DNA of 64,000 nt from Leptodactylus fallax (GCA_947044405.1 CAMRHE010000207.1:444001-508000); one strand, 5' to 3'. Positions 45,136-56,646 are shown, counted from the stretch's first letter. Notes: generated by a model not told the origin, from the sequence alone. Made by a program: numbers and translations.

Positions 45136-47764
45136 GTCCACCCTAACTCTGTACCATAAAAGGAAAACAGTATTATAAGTGTTACAATGCTGCATAGATA
45201 GTACTGCAGACAAAGAGTTATAAGATTTTTAATTATTATATAAATTAATAATTAAAATTTGGCAAAGATGTAAAGACTTCCAGAACTTTGGTGACTGATT
45301 CCATTCACTGACAGCTAACTGAGATTATGAGACACTGAACATTATTTAAGAAAGTTATATATGATATTTACATACATAAAATGTGAAGACTCCTTTAAAG
45401 AGAGTCAGTGCTGTCCTTCTGTTATTTCTCTAAGAAATGCATACATACATTGATAACTGTGGGGTGTCTCCCTACACCCTATGACACTGTCCAATCAGTA
45501 CTGACAGTACCAGACTGTATCCCCTTTTACAAGTACTATTTAGTTGTCAAGTTAGTCATACATCGCCAGGAAGAATAAGAGAGGAACATCCCAACATAGA
45601 GTTACAAGAAAAGATGCAGGATTATTATTTCATGTTAAATGCAATTATTTACTAAATCTGGAGACATGGAAGTTCCTATAAAAGTTATTTCAGCTAATAA
45701 TTTGCATAACAATTGAAGCAGAAGTACCATTGTGTGTCCCGACCTCCAGCACTGCTGGCAGGATTCACACACTTAACCCCAATCCTGATATAATAACTAT
45801 ATAATGATTCATAGGGAAAATTTATATGTAAATCGACAATCCTAGCTGGGAGGTGATTCTAGAAGATTGGATATTAGAATGTTGACTTCAGTTATTGTTT
45901 GCTGCATAAAACATGGCAAGTAGTCGCATAAACATCTATCCGAGGCAGGTCTGGCAAATGTCTTGCTCAGGTTAACAAGACTTTCTTCTTCCCATTCTTT
46001 TTCAGTATATAGTGAGAATAATATATTACAGACGTGTTGTTTTTCACTGTGTAGTCAATACTATAAAAGTTAAGGAACCTTCATTGCTCTTAGTCAATCA
46101 CTCTCACTACAGACAGGAGATAGGGGCCATAGCAGTGCAATATGTATTCTGCTGCTAAGGAGCACCTGAAAGAATTGTAAAAGAGTTTTCCAAGACCATT
46201 AATTGTTTTACAAACACCCGGGAATGATATACAATAAGAAAAGGAGTGCAGGTAGCCATACTGTACACCTCCAATAGCTGTCGGCCAAAGAGATATTCTT
46301 CCTGAATTCCCCATACACATGATGGGGAAAGATCTGTAAGCCGCTGCCAGACAGCTCTGGCAGATGCTTACTTCCCAAAAACAAAAAGGTTTGGGCATGT
46401 AAAATTCAACATACTTGATCTTTCTTTAATAGGACTATCCTGTACTCATGAGATAGCCAGCCCCACTAAAAGGGGCTATGCCATAAAGAAGATTCATCCT
46501 CTATGCATAGGATAAAGAATAAATAGCTGATAGGTGGGGGTCTGACCGCTAAGACGGAGATGGCCGGTCTACAGCACTCGGCTATCTCTGGCACTCCCAT
46601 TCAAATGAATGGAAGTGAAGGTGCGCCCCGTCCAGCAAGCGGCAACCTAGATTCAGCCCAGGCTTGCAGACAGGATGAATTCACAATAGGGGTAAAACAG
46701 ACCCATTCTCAGTATCAATGGGGTCTCAATGGTCAGACCTCTACCAATCAGATATTTATCCTCTATCCTATGCATATGTAGACCTATACTAGAAATATAT
46801 TCTATGACCTGTTACTTAGTGTTAGGCTTCATACATACAATTGAGTCTGCAATCTGAGTCTCATCCAATGTTCTGTTACATTCCGATATTTCGTTTTCTG
46901 TGAATAGGACCTGCTCTAAACATAGCAGAACGGAAAACACTTGCTATGTTTAGAGCAGGTCCCGGTTGTGTGCATGAAACCTTCAAATACTGTAGTCTGC
47001 TCAGCATCGAATACAATAGGGCAGATTCTGCATGCCCTCACCATGCCCCCTTTTCAGGGGGAAAAAAAACAAGATTTGCACAAAATTTTTTGACTTTTTA
47101 TGTTTTGTACGTCAAACAACTGGTATACTAAATAAATCTTTTCCAATGTGCTCTATAATTTGTTGACAGAGTGTAATGTTAAGAGGAAATACCCATAAGA
47201 AGTAACAGTATTTGCTAAAGAACCTGGGGACCATTGCAGAAGTTACTCTGCCCCACACATCCCATATGCTATTCACAATCCTTGAGTTCTCTTAGCGGTG
47301 GGGTCTTTGTCCCCCACCAGTGCCTAAATATGTCTGTTAAGTTTCCATGTATTTGGAATTGCATAGAAAGCAAGGTGCACTTGAAGCCATTATAGTAGTT
47401 TCCACCACAAATGTTCTTACATTAATAACAATATATTTTAGAATATTAACATTTCCTGACAAATAACTACAAGCCTTGCTGCTTCATCCTCGGATCTCCC
47501 TCTATGGACGCTACATATCTATGGCAGATGAATACCACTGCTACAATTCTTTTTATTACCCACAGATTTTTCCCTCTTATCATAGTCCATCACTTTTAGG
47601 ATATAAAAAGCCTTTATGATCAAGCAATATGTGCAACTCATGACTGATGTATTTCTAAATTTATATATAGCATTTGCTTGAAGCTTGCTGGCTGGAAGAA
47701 CGTGACCATATGGCAGAACTTCTCGTGTGCTAAATCCCCTCTAAGTCAATTAATATTAGCAAGA
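45136..47764. other. No gene seen
   Basis: 45,690-45,725 (TTATTTCAGCTAATAATTTGCATAACAATTG; given as positions) is a candidate conserved motif cluster. 46,260-46,370 has CCAATAGCTGTCGGCC and AGACAGCTCTGGC, dispersed-repeat style. 46,910-46,965 is an inverted pair (GACCTGCTCTAAACATAGCA and TGCTATGTTTAGAGCAGGTC). The 102-codon minus frame at 46,090-46,398 overlaps repeat-like sequence. Confidence 0.4.
46908..46962. repeat. Perfect hairpin, 20-bp arms
   Basis: GACCTGCTCTAAACATAGCA is followed 14 bases later by TGCTATGTTTAGAGCAGGTC, its exact inverse. It probably lies at the centre of an old palindromic repeat. Confidence 0.85.
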
Positions 47765-47832
47765 GACAGGGAGAGAAATGGAAAAAGAGAGGGAGACAGA
47801 AGAAGAGAGCGAGAAAGTCCAGGAGAAGAACC
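47765..47832. repeat. GA-rich low-complexity tract
   Basis: Purine-rich on the plus strand (GAGACAGGGAGAGAAATGG, GAGAGGGAGACAGAAGAAGA), with very few pyrimidines. Confidence 0.85.
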
Positions 47833-50304
47833 TATCCTTCTCACTCCACATACTTAACTCCTAGGCTATTTTGACATATTGGTTGACCCAATGCAAAGAT
47901 GTAATGTGTGGAGACCCCTCTTCTAAAAAAAATTTTCTCCAAGTTCGTGAAAGCAACAAAGTACCGCACAATGAAGTAGGAACATTTTCATTATTACCCA
48001 GTTTGTAATCCACACAATACAGTGATCCAGCCACAGGTATCCAAACATTGACTTAGGTGCCCTCATCCACTGCCTGAGATGGCCCCACAGGACACACACT
48101 ACAAGCAGGGGTGCACACAAGTGTACTTGTACCATAAGCATGGAGGGACACGTATGCACACTATAGTACATGTCAAACGTGAATATGCATATACATGGAT
48201 GAACACACGAACATACTCCATGAATACATATATAAACATATGGTCAGTTCATGGATGCCCATATACAGTATACAGTAACTACTCATCATATACAGTAAAT
48301 CCTAGCAGAATGCAAAGTATCTTTTACTTTAGATCCCTGAAGCCCATCATGGGATCACACACAGACGTAGCAGAATTACAAACGTCAATGAAAATTCATT
48401 GAAAAAACATTCCTTGGCTTTTGTTAAGATATCACACTTCTATAATTTACCCCATTGCAAAAAGTCTGGTTAACTCTGTCCCATCTGTATACAGCAATTT
48501 AGCATAAAATAATTGCAGGATTAATGTGCGATTAGAAGGGATTCTTTGGGTAATATATTAATAACAGTACCAGGTAGGAGCCTTAAAGAGAATGTGTCAT
48601 AAAATTAATTGTTACGTTAATCATTTAAAAAAAATTTTGGGCATGTTTTTGAAGTCAATGGGAGCTGAGCTACAGTACCGGCGCCTGGCCACTAAACAGG
48701 GACAGCAACTGCTTCCAACCCCTTATTGGGTATATCGAAGTGGCTCCATACAGATGATATCTGTGTGGGGGTCAGCTAATGACACCCCCACCAATTAAAT
48801 ATTTATGGCCTATCCTACGAATAAGCCAGAAAAAAATAAATCCTGTACAACCCCTTGAATTATGGCCAACTGTGGTCCACCTATAGACTGCACACTTGGG
48901 TTATGTTATGTCTGGCCGGCTGTACTTGCCACGTTCTTGCTCAGTTGCCATAATGGCAATTCGATTTCCCTCCCTTGGATCGATATATTATTTTGTATTC
49001 CTATTATTATGTAACAACCTGGTCTACAGGTCACTCAAGGGGGTCTTCATGTTACTACTTTGGTTAAAGGGAATGATTGTTATAATGGCATTAAAGAATT
49101 GTTACGGTATCCATACGATTGATCTAGTTTCAGTGACTCTAGAAGTAAAACTTGACTATAAGACCTTGTATTCATTGGCGGCATTCTCATGCATATTACT
49201 TTGGCCTGCAGATGGTCGCTCCTTAAATGCTTTAGTGCGAGCTTTTCTGTAAATAGAGACTCTATTCCCATTATGTTCATGCAGCATGACATTAAGATTG
49301 AATAGGATTTCTGTTTAGTTTTGAGGCCTTTTCTGCTCACACTGTTAACGGGCCATTGTTTATGGGATATTTCCTTATTTTATTGCTTGCATTTTAAAGA
49401 CTTTCCATTTACAGCCATTTAGACTTACAGCACCAGCAGCAAAGAGGCAGGTACAGATGGGGTGATAGAGTTTGCTGTGGCAAATGTTTACATACTGTAT
49501 GCCATTTTCCTATTAAAAATGACTGCACCACTTTTCATAGTAGTTTTATGGGGCCTGTTATTAACCTAATCCATTAAATAGCATATGAAGTACAACGTGA
49601 ATCCGGAACACTGCTAGAGATGATGGATAGTCTGTCTCTGCCACCTTAAAGTGGAGTTAATACAAACACCACTTGTCAGGAATACATTTCAATATTCAGC
49701 ACACAGCGGAGCTGGAGCCGAGATTACAATTCATCGGGACAAAAAAAAAAAATTGTTTTTCAGCCGAAGGTTGATTTTTATTTTTCCTTGGCATAGAACA
49801 ATGTTATAAATTAGAGGTTTCTAAAACATCCCCCGAACTCTCAGCCGGCTGGCCTGCAAAATCCATCAGAAGTGTCAGAATAGTGGGCTACACTGGTAAT
49901 GAGAGGGAAATGGGATCCATTTGCATTAGCCCTCATTAGTTTAATTTGCATATTCGTATCATAGGATATTTGTATCGTTAGCATTACTGATTATTTATTT
50001 GATACAAGGGGACATGCGTATAAAAGTGCAGACTGATGTTGTGGTTGCTTGCACCCTCTTTTAGTGATTTTCTGCATTAGGAAAATGATGTCCTCTGAGC
50101 GAGGTTGTCACAAAGGCCAAGGCAAATGTGTCTGACTTATTTACATCCACTAAAATGGATATCGCTATGTCCGAGGCTCTTTTAAACATTATGTTTGGCC
50201 TCTATGTTTCAACTTATACATATGTAAATAATCCTAAAGCTTTCCTATACACATGAGAAAATTTGGACAAACTTACCCCTCTGTTCTTCTTCTATTTAGA
50301 TATA
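47833..50304. other. No gene; possible regulatory island
   Basis: 48,590-48,860 holds part of an AGGGGTT MITE (right end CTGTACAACCCCTTGAATT, interior GGCCTATCCTACGAATAAG). 49,745-50,000 is a repeat-poor island with octamer-type words (see findings). The 118-codon frame at 48,896-49,252 is hydrophobic, unrecognised and probably chance. Confidence 0.4.
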
Positions 50305-50838
50305 CAGGGATGTGCAAAAGTTTTAGGCTGTTGTAGAAAAAATGCTGCAAAGTAAGAATGCTTTCAGAAATAGAAGGGTTAATAGTTTATTTTTGTCAAT
50401 TAACAAAATGAAATAAATGAACAAAATAGAAATCCAAATCTCATCAATATTTGGTGTGACCTTTGCCCTTTACCTTTCATCAGTTCTTCGGTACTTGCAA
50501 ACAGTTTTAAAAGGAGTTCGGCAGGGAGGCTGTTCCCGCCATCTTGGAGAACTAAGCACAGATCTGTGGATGTAGGCTTGCTCCAATCCTTCTGTCTCTT
50601 CATATAATCCCAGACAGATTGGATGATGGTGAGATCAGGGCTATATCTGTGAGGGCCGTATCAACACTTCCAGGACTCCTCCTCCAAAGAGCAAAGGTCA
50701 CACCAAATATTGAGTCATTTAGGAGTCTCTTTTGTTCATTAATTTTATTTTGTTAATTGACAAAAAAATTATATTTTTTAAAACATTCTTACTTTGCAGA
50801 ATTTTTTCACACCTGTCTAAAACTTTTGCACAGTACTG
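50305..50838 (-). mobile_element. Internally deleted Tc1-type element, copy 3
   Basis: TA (50,303-50,304), CAGGGATGTGCAAAAGTTTT at the left; AAAACTTTTGCACAGTACTG, TA (50,839-50,840) at the right. The interior matches copies 1 and 2 (GGAGTTCGGCAGGGAGG, CGCCATCTTGGAGAACTAAG, GGCTTGCTCCAATCC). The minus frame 50,400-50,603 keeps MKRQKDWSKPTST of the transposase C-terminus. An 8-bp insertion-like change (ATATCTGTG) interrupts the GGGCTCTGTGG block. Confidence 0.85.
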
Positions 50839-51391
50839 TACATGCTGTCTGTTGTAGTTTCTTCTACACATTTATGGATAATTTGACAACTGGGTGCTGC
50901 CAATCCCCTTGTGACAGAGATGTGTACCTGCACAGTCAGATACTGTCAGCACTAATTGTACGATGTGAGACAAGGTCACACCCCTAGCAGGTAACACCCA
51001 GTTGTTAATGTAGGCATACATTTCTAGGATGAATAACAGTACAACACAGAATTCTAACTTTCCCTAAAAAATAAAAGTATTTAGTAAATTGGACAAGTGA
51101 GTGGAACTGACAGGTCCACTTCAGTGATTAAAAACTAATATTTTTGACCTGGAAGAGACAGAATTCTAGTTTAAAATGTTGCAAAAATTTCCAAAACCTT
51201 GGTTTTCTGCAAGCATTTGTGACATTATATATAGTTCCCATGTTTCAACTGTGTTTTCAACTGGTGATATCTATGGAATTAATAGAAAAAATAAAGTAAT
51301 AGAATGGTGATCTTTGTGACATAGGAAAGCTGAACATCTTATCTCTCATAGGTCACCAGAACCACTGTTCTGTTATATAATGTCCTAGATA
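50839..51391. other. No gene seen
   Basis: AT-rich. GACAACTGGGTGCTGCCAATCCCC with GGTAACACCCAGTTGTTAATG (50,884-50,907 and 50,990-51,010) is a loose inverted pair, probably an old MITE. Confidence 0.45.
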
Positions 51392-51393
51392 TA

Positions 51394-51659
51394 CAGTACA
51401 GACCAAAAGTTTGGACACACCTTCTCATTCTAAGAGTTTTCTGTATTTTCATGACTATAAAAATTGTAGATTCACACCGAAGGCATCAAAACTATGAATT
51501 AACACATGTGGAATTATATACTTAACAAAAAGTGTGAAACAACTGAAAATATGTCTTATATTCTAGGTTCTTCAAAGTAGCCACCTTTTGCTTTGTTTAC
51601 TGCTTTGCACACTCTTGGCATTCTCTTGATGAGCTTCAAGAGGTAGTCACCTGAAATGG
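51394..51659. repeat. Left terminal inverted repeat of Tc1 element
   Basis: Pairs with 52,758-53,023. It covers the terminal 38-bp-like block, the ACACATGTGGAATTATATAC block and the CTTGATGAGCTTCAAGAGG block, which also encodes part of the transposase C-terminus on the minus strand. Confidence 0.9.
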
Positions 51660-52611
51660 TCTTCCAACAGTCTTGAAGGAGTTCCCAGAGATGCTTAGCA
51701 CTTGTTGGCCCTTTTGCCTTCACTCTGCGGTCCAGCTCACCCCAAACCATCTCGATTGGGTTCAGGTCTGGTGACTGTGGAGGCCAGGTCATCTGGCGTA
51801 GCACCCCATCACTCTCCTTTTTGGTCAAATAGCCCTTACATAGTCTGGAGGTGTGTTTGGGGTCATTGTCCTTTTGAAAAATAAATGATGGTCCAACTAA
51901 ACGCAAACCGGATGGAATAGCATGCCGCTGCCAAGATGCTGTGGTAACCATGCTGGTTCAGTATTCCTTCAATTTTGAATACATCCCCAACAGTGTCACC
52001 AGCAAAGCACCCCCACACCATCACACCTCCTCCTCCATGCTTCATGGTGGGAACCAGGCATGTAGAGTCCATTCGTTCACCTTTTCTGAGTCGCACAAAG
52101 ACACGGTGGTTGAAACCAAAGATCTCAAATTTGGACTCATCAGACCAAAGCACATATTTCCACAGGTCTAATGTCCATTCCTTGTGTTCTTTAGCCCAAA
52201 CAAGTCTCTTGTTCTTATTGCCTGTCCTTAGCAGTGGTTTCCTAGCAGCTATTTTACCATGAAGGCCTGCTGCACACAGTCTCCTCTTAACAGTTGTTGT
52301 AGAGATGTGTCTGCTGCTAGAACTCTGTGTGGCATTGACCTGGTCTCTAATCTGAGCTGCTGTTAACTTGCGATTTCTGAGGCTGGGGACTTGGATGAAC
52401 TTATCCTCCGCAGCAGAGGTGACTCTTGATCTTCCTTTCCTGGGGCGGTCCTCATGTGAGCCAGTTTCTTTGTAGCGCTTGATGGTTTTGGCCACTGCAC
52501 TTGGGGACACTTTCAAAATTTTCCCAATTTTTCGGACTGACTGACCTTCATTTCTTAAAGTAATGATGACCACTCATTTTTCTTTACTTAGCTGCTTTTT
52601 TTTCTTGCCAT
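51556..52611 (-). pseudogene. Tc1 transposase, disrupted
   Basis: This enzyme family cuts and pastes its element at TA sites. The likely ATG is at 52,611-52,609. Visible in order: a helix-turn-helix (SVRKIGKILKVSPSAVAKTI), a GRSR linker, the first catalytic Asp in WSDESKFE, a HGGGGVMVWGCF block, the second Asp in DNDPKHTS, and the catalytic Glu in SPDLNPIEMVW, consistent with DD34E. The C-terminus is RVCKAVNKAKGG. Three lesions are visible: an extra A in the A-run just after the start, a TGA at 52,576-52,574, and an extra base near 51,931 that shifts the frame before the second Asp. All three catalytic residues survive. Full length would be near 340 residues, normal for the family. Confidence 0.9.
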
Positions 52612-52757
52612 AATACAAATTCTAACACTCCATTCAGTAGGACTATCAGCTGTGTATCCACCTGACTTCTGAACAACACAACTGATGGTCCCAACCCCAT
52701 TTATAAGGCAAGAAATCCCACTTATTAAACCTGACAGGGCACACCTGTGAAGTGAAA

Positions 52758-53023
52758 ACCATTTCAGGTGACTACCTCTTGAAGCTCATCAAGAGAATGC
52801 CGAGTGTGCAAAGCAGTAATAAAAGCAAACGTTGGCTACTTTGAAGAACCTAGAATATAAGACATATTTTCAGTTGTTTCACACTTTTTTGTTAAGTATA
52901 TAATTCCACATGTGTTAATTCATAGATTTGATGCCTTCAGTGTGAATCTACAATTTTTATAGTCATGAAAATACAGAAAACTCTTGGAATGAGAAGGTGT
53001 GTCCAAACTTTTGGTCTGTACTG
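52758..53023. repeat. Right terminal inverted repeat of Tc1 element
   Basis: Inverse of 51,394-51,659. Differences include CATAGATTTGATGCC here against the CATAGTTTTGATGCC-equivalent on the left, and a few single-base changes near 52,800-52,830. Confidence 0.9.
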
Positions 53024-53327
53024 TATCTGTTTAAAATGCCTTCCTGCAGTCTCCATTTGTACTCCAGCGAGAAACAATTAGAGGATTTTTGCTGGCAATA
53101 GAGAAACAGGGCAAAGAATAAATTAGGGACAGAAATTGGAATTAAACACTAGATTTCACAGATAGGAGAAAAAAAATCTGTTAATAAAGTATATTACAAA
53201 ATTTATTAATGTGACAAATGATGCCTAAAAATCTAAAGTTGTGCAAATGTTTAGATTTGTTTCAAGGCCCCTAAAAAACATCTCACTATATCTTAGCTTT
53301 CCGCATCCCTAAAATAGGGAGTGGGCT
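53024..53327. other. No gene seen
   Basis: AT-rich spacer between the Tc1 element and the repeat beginning at 53,328. Confidence 0.5.
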
Positions 53328-53520
53328 TGTGAAGGATACCACTTTGCCAAGCCACTTGGCCTACCTGCGGTCACATCTCTTATCTTCCACTCACCACTCG
53401 TGAGTACCTGGGTTCGTAGGATAAGATGAAACGAGCTTTATAAAATTATATATTTATTAACCCGAGTGCGTCGGTACTAGCCGCAAATGTATACAGAATA
53501 CACATCAGAAAATGGTGAAG
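53328..53520 (+). repeat. TGTGAAGGATA repeat, copy 1
   Basis: It starts TGTGAAGGATAC and continues CCTGCG-TCACATCTCTTATC, CACTCACCACTCGTGAGTA, GGATAAGATGAAACGAGC, TTTATTAACCCGAGTGCGTC. The same order occurs at 63,819-64,000 with the same start. A shared 5' boundary suggests the start of a mobile element, possibly an LTR (TG start). No CA end, primer site or polyprotein was found. The sequence to about 54,200 may belong to the same unit. Confidence 0.6.
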
Positions 53521-54267
53521 AAAATACAGGTAAAAACATCGGATACAGTACAGAAAAATATAATGAGATTAAAAGAGATAAAGAATACCAGATGAATCTG
53601 CAGTCTGGTTCACTGAGGCATCAGCTGGTTAGCCCCAGGGCACTTCCTTAAGTCAGCAACACGACATGTGTCCTCACATCTCTCCCAGGATCAGAACTGC
53701 GTGGTTCTTGAAAAGGTGTAGAGGGTCTTCTTGTACAGAAGAGACACTCCAGCTATCCCCTAGCTGCCTCCTTGCTGAGTGACCCCAAAGTCCTCCAGAT
53801 GCAGACGTATCTAAGCTGTAGTGTGCCCCCCCCTCTTCTTCCTCTGGCATCCTTTGCTCCTGGGAAACCAGACCACTGCCATTTGGGACCAGGGGGGAAG
53901 CAGACAACCAGAACTGAAGTGGAGTGATCCGCATACTTACAAAACAACACAGATCAAAGAACACAGGAACAGTACAGAGCAGGAAACATGAGCTGAAGTG
54001 GGTTGATCATTATAGGTTAAAAAGGTATGCAATAACAGACTTATGGCTTAACAGGACACAGGAGGAGCATCTCTATCACACAATGTGGCATAAAAGACTC
54101 TGTGGAGACTGAATCATCAGCAATATACATGGACAAACATCCCCCAAAGAGGGGTATAGATTAAAGGACCATCACAGGGCTATTGGAGCTAAGCACAGAA
54201 TTTTTATATTTTAAGTAAAATTAGACGAGATATTGTATGAGGCTAAAACCTGTACAACTTATGCTTC
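53521..54267. other. No gene; possible continuation of the repeat
   Basis: Contains GATGCAGACGTATC, CCTCTTCTTCCTCTGG and two similar short pieces (GAACTGAAGTGGAGTGATC at 53,912 and GAGCTGAAGTGGGTTGATC at 53,990), suggesting local duplication. The 96-codon minus frame has no recognisable motif. Confidence 0.4.
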
Positions 54268-54672
54268 GTTCACACCTGCGCTTGCTGTCCGTCCGTTGCC
54301 AATCCAGTGAAAATCTCGGCGAACTGGATTGGCATCGGATACAGACCGGTCAGCGGCGCATTGGTTAAAAACCCATTCATTTGAATGGGTTTTTAAAGCA
54401 ATGCGCGGGTGTGCGCTTACACCCTCTAGGCTGCGAATCCTTTTTTTTCGTCGGAAACAAAGTCGGACACGCAGGACTTCGTGTCCGACGAAAAAAAAAA
54501 GGATTCACAGCGCAGAGGGTGTAAGCGCACACCCGCGCATTGCTTTAAAAACCCATTCAAATGAATGGGTTTTTAACCAATGCGCCGCTGACCGGTCTAT
54601 ATCCGATGCCAATCCAGTTCGCCGAGATTTTCACTGGATTGGCAACGGACGGACAGCAAGCGCAGGTGTGAA
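54268..54672. mobile_element. Near-perfect 405-bp palindrome (foldback MITE)
   Basis: Left arm 54,268-54,455, right arm 54,484-54,672, with a loop of about 28 bp that itself contains AGTCGGACAC and CTTCGTGT pairs. It begins GTTCACACCTGCGCTTGCTG and ends with the inverse. I count only a few mismatches plus a two-base difference in the T/A run over roughly 188 bp, so it is young or homogenised. The GTTCACACCTGCG end resembles the other GTTCACA MITEs. The 149-codon frame across it is a palindrome shadow. Confidence 0.93.
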
Positions 54673-55789
54673 CCCACCCTTAACATTGCAGAATAGAAGA
54701 GTAGAGTCATATACACTGACAATAAAATCCCTTTGGGATAACATTTTGTTTTTCTCTTTTATAACACTTATCTCCTAAAGCTTTCAGAGTTTCCCATCAT
54801 GCATTCGACCTCACTTGGTTACTGTACAGAGCGGAATGATAATCAGCAAGTCTTTGTCTTTATTTTTTTATTAATTCTAAATACCAATTTTGCTCATGTA
54901 TATTACTTTATTAGTGGATTACTCACATATATGGAGGCTCTTCAGTGCAGCTCAGTAATTAAAATTAGGTCAGATGGATTAAATACCATGCACGGCTTTT
55001 ATTATAATTTGCAGCATCTGGTAGGAGATGGTATTATAGCAATGAAGTGACAGATTGGGGCACATATTTCGCTAAGTGGTACTCTTTCATAAGACAATTT
55101 TCAGAGCAATAACATATATTATAGCTTAGCAACAACATGTAAAGTGGGTTCTGAATCTTTCCAGTGTATAATTGTTCATTGTCCTCAAAATCATAGAGGC
55201 ATGACACATTGGGGAGGGATGGCTAATATGCAGTACTCCAGCTGTTGTAGACAATTCCCATGCTGCTCTTATGATGACCAGTCGCTGAAGAAGAAGAATC
55301 ACTTCATTTAATAATTTTTGGATGATGCTTTGTATTTCATTGCCACAAAGAATAAATGGAGGATTTGATAAATAGATAAATCAGCCGATATAACTAATAA
55401 TGGACATTTAATAATTTAATAATTTGTACATGTTTTAAATATTGACATTACTGCTATCCAATGGATACCTGTCTTTCTAGCTCCACCTATAGGTCGGTAT
55501 GGGAGTGAGTATTTGCAAGAATGATCATTTCTCTATGGAAATGCTCCCGATCAGCCAACAATTCAGCAAATGCTCATATAGTGCAGTACTCTTGAGTTAG
55601 CTCTGGGGGGTAAACTAGTTCTCATTGAGGAGATCCCACTAATATTCAGAGTCTTGCAGGCAGTGCTGCATGGAAAAAAGGGATACAAGGTAGCTCTCTT
55701 CCAGAAGGAAGGAAACGGTCTCTCCACTGCCACCTATAGGTAACTATAGCTATAACACAACTATAACACAAGTTTCAAGAAGGCCCTGA
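54673..55789. other. No gene; possible regulatory island
   Basis: 54,930-55,055 is a repeat-poor AT-rich block (see findings). 55,440-55,740 has no feature that I recognise. Confidence 0.4.
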
Positions 55790-56075
55790 AGACTCACCTA
55801 TTCTGGAAGGCCTACAACCTCCAATAACGCTACTGTCACTACACCTCCACCTGTACAGTCTCTCCCCTCACCTTCTGTCTCTATCCCTCTTCCCTAATAG
55901 ATTGTAAGCCCCTGCGGGCAGGGCCCTCTATCCCACTGTACCAGCTGGTCTCTGTTTGTATTATCTGTTTTATATATCTGGTGTACCGTATGTAAATCCT
56001 CAAATGTAAAGCACCATGGAATTAATGGTGCTATATAAATAAACAATAATAATAATAATAATATATTGTAAGTCA
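55790..56075 (+). mobile_element. LINE-type 3' end with ATA tail
   Basis: AAGAAGGCCCTGAAGACTCACC would read KKALKTHLF-type residues, a common end of LINE ORF2-type or related proteins. It is followed by GATTGTAAGCCCCTGCGGGCAGGG, GTAAAGCACCATGGAATTAATGG and TGCTATATAAATAAA, then (ATA)n to about 56,065. This 3' region is widespread in amphibian retroposons. It is 5' truncated, as usual for LINE-driven copies. Which LINE clade it belongs to is not decidable here. Confidence 0.72.
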
Positions 56076-56279
56076 ATGTCCGACCCATTAAAGAACCTTG
56101 AAACACGACTAGTGATATTAGCCAATCAGATACTCATCTATAGATGTAGCACTGCTTTGGAGCTCTTGTTCTAATATCTCTAGTAATGTCTCCTGCTCTT
56201 TTATGGATCAGACATTGACTTAAAAGGGAAGTTACCTGTGAACCATTCTGACTTTAAATTATTAAAAATATCTAATGTT

Positions 56280-56646
56280 TTAAAGGTAGTCTGTCACCAG
56301 AACCCAGTGTATCAAACAAGCCCCACATATAGGTTTAGGGTCAACTGAATCAAACAGTGAATTCCCCTTGTAAATCAGTGAACCTGTTGCCAAAATATTG
56401 CTGTTTTTGTCGATATACAAATGAGCTCTTTGGAGCAGTGAAGGCATTGGCATTGCGCCAAAGAGGTACAATGAGGGACTATGCCCTTGTTGCTCCAAAG
56501 AGCTAATGTGTCAATTGACAAAATGGAAATACCTCTGCAATATAGGCACCAATTTGCAAGGGAAAAACACTATTAGATCCTGGCAACCCTATCATATCTG
56601 CAGGACTATGTGAACGTGCTGGGCTTTGGTGATAGACTCTCTTTAA
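56280..56646. mobile_element. TTAA MITE, GTCTGTCACC family
   Basis: TTAA (56,280-56,283) plus AGGTAGTCTGTCACCAGAAC; right end CTTTGGTGATAGACTCTCT plus TTAA (56,643-56,646). Internal inverse words CAATATTGCTG / TTTGTCGATATACAAATGAGCTCTTTGGAGCA against TTGCTCCAAAGAGCTAATG... give long arms. It resembles 14,637-14,928. Confidence 0.82.

Larger units (their letters stand above)
51394..53023 (-). mobile_element. Nearly complete Tc1 transposon, 1,630 bp
   Basis: CAGTACAGACCAAAAGTTTG at the left end and CAAACTTTTGGTCTGTACTG at the right are exact inverses, each followed outward by TA (51,392-51,393 and 53,024-53,025). The inverted repeats are about 266 bp each (51,394-51,659 and 52,758-53,023), with a handful of differences. 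They reach into the 3' end of the transposase reading frame. The length is typical of autonomous Tc1 elements. These terminal sequences belong to a Tc1 lineage I recognise from fish and amphibians. The high arm similarity suggests recent insertion. Confidence 0.93.

Noticed and set aside
46090..46398. 102-codon minus-strand frame
   Set aside because: It covers dispersed-repeat-like sequence with no domain; a chance frame is likelier.
54329..54778. 149-codon plus-strand frame with two similar halves
   Set aside because: A shadow of the 405-bp palindrome, with no recognisable domain.
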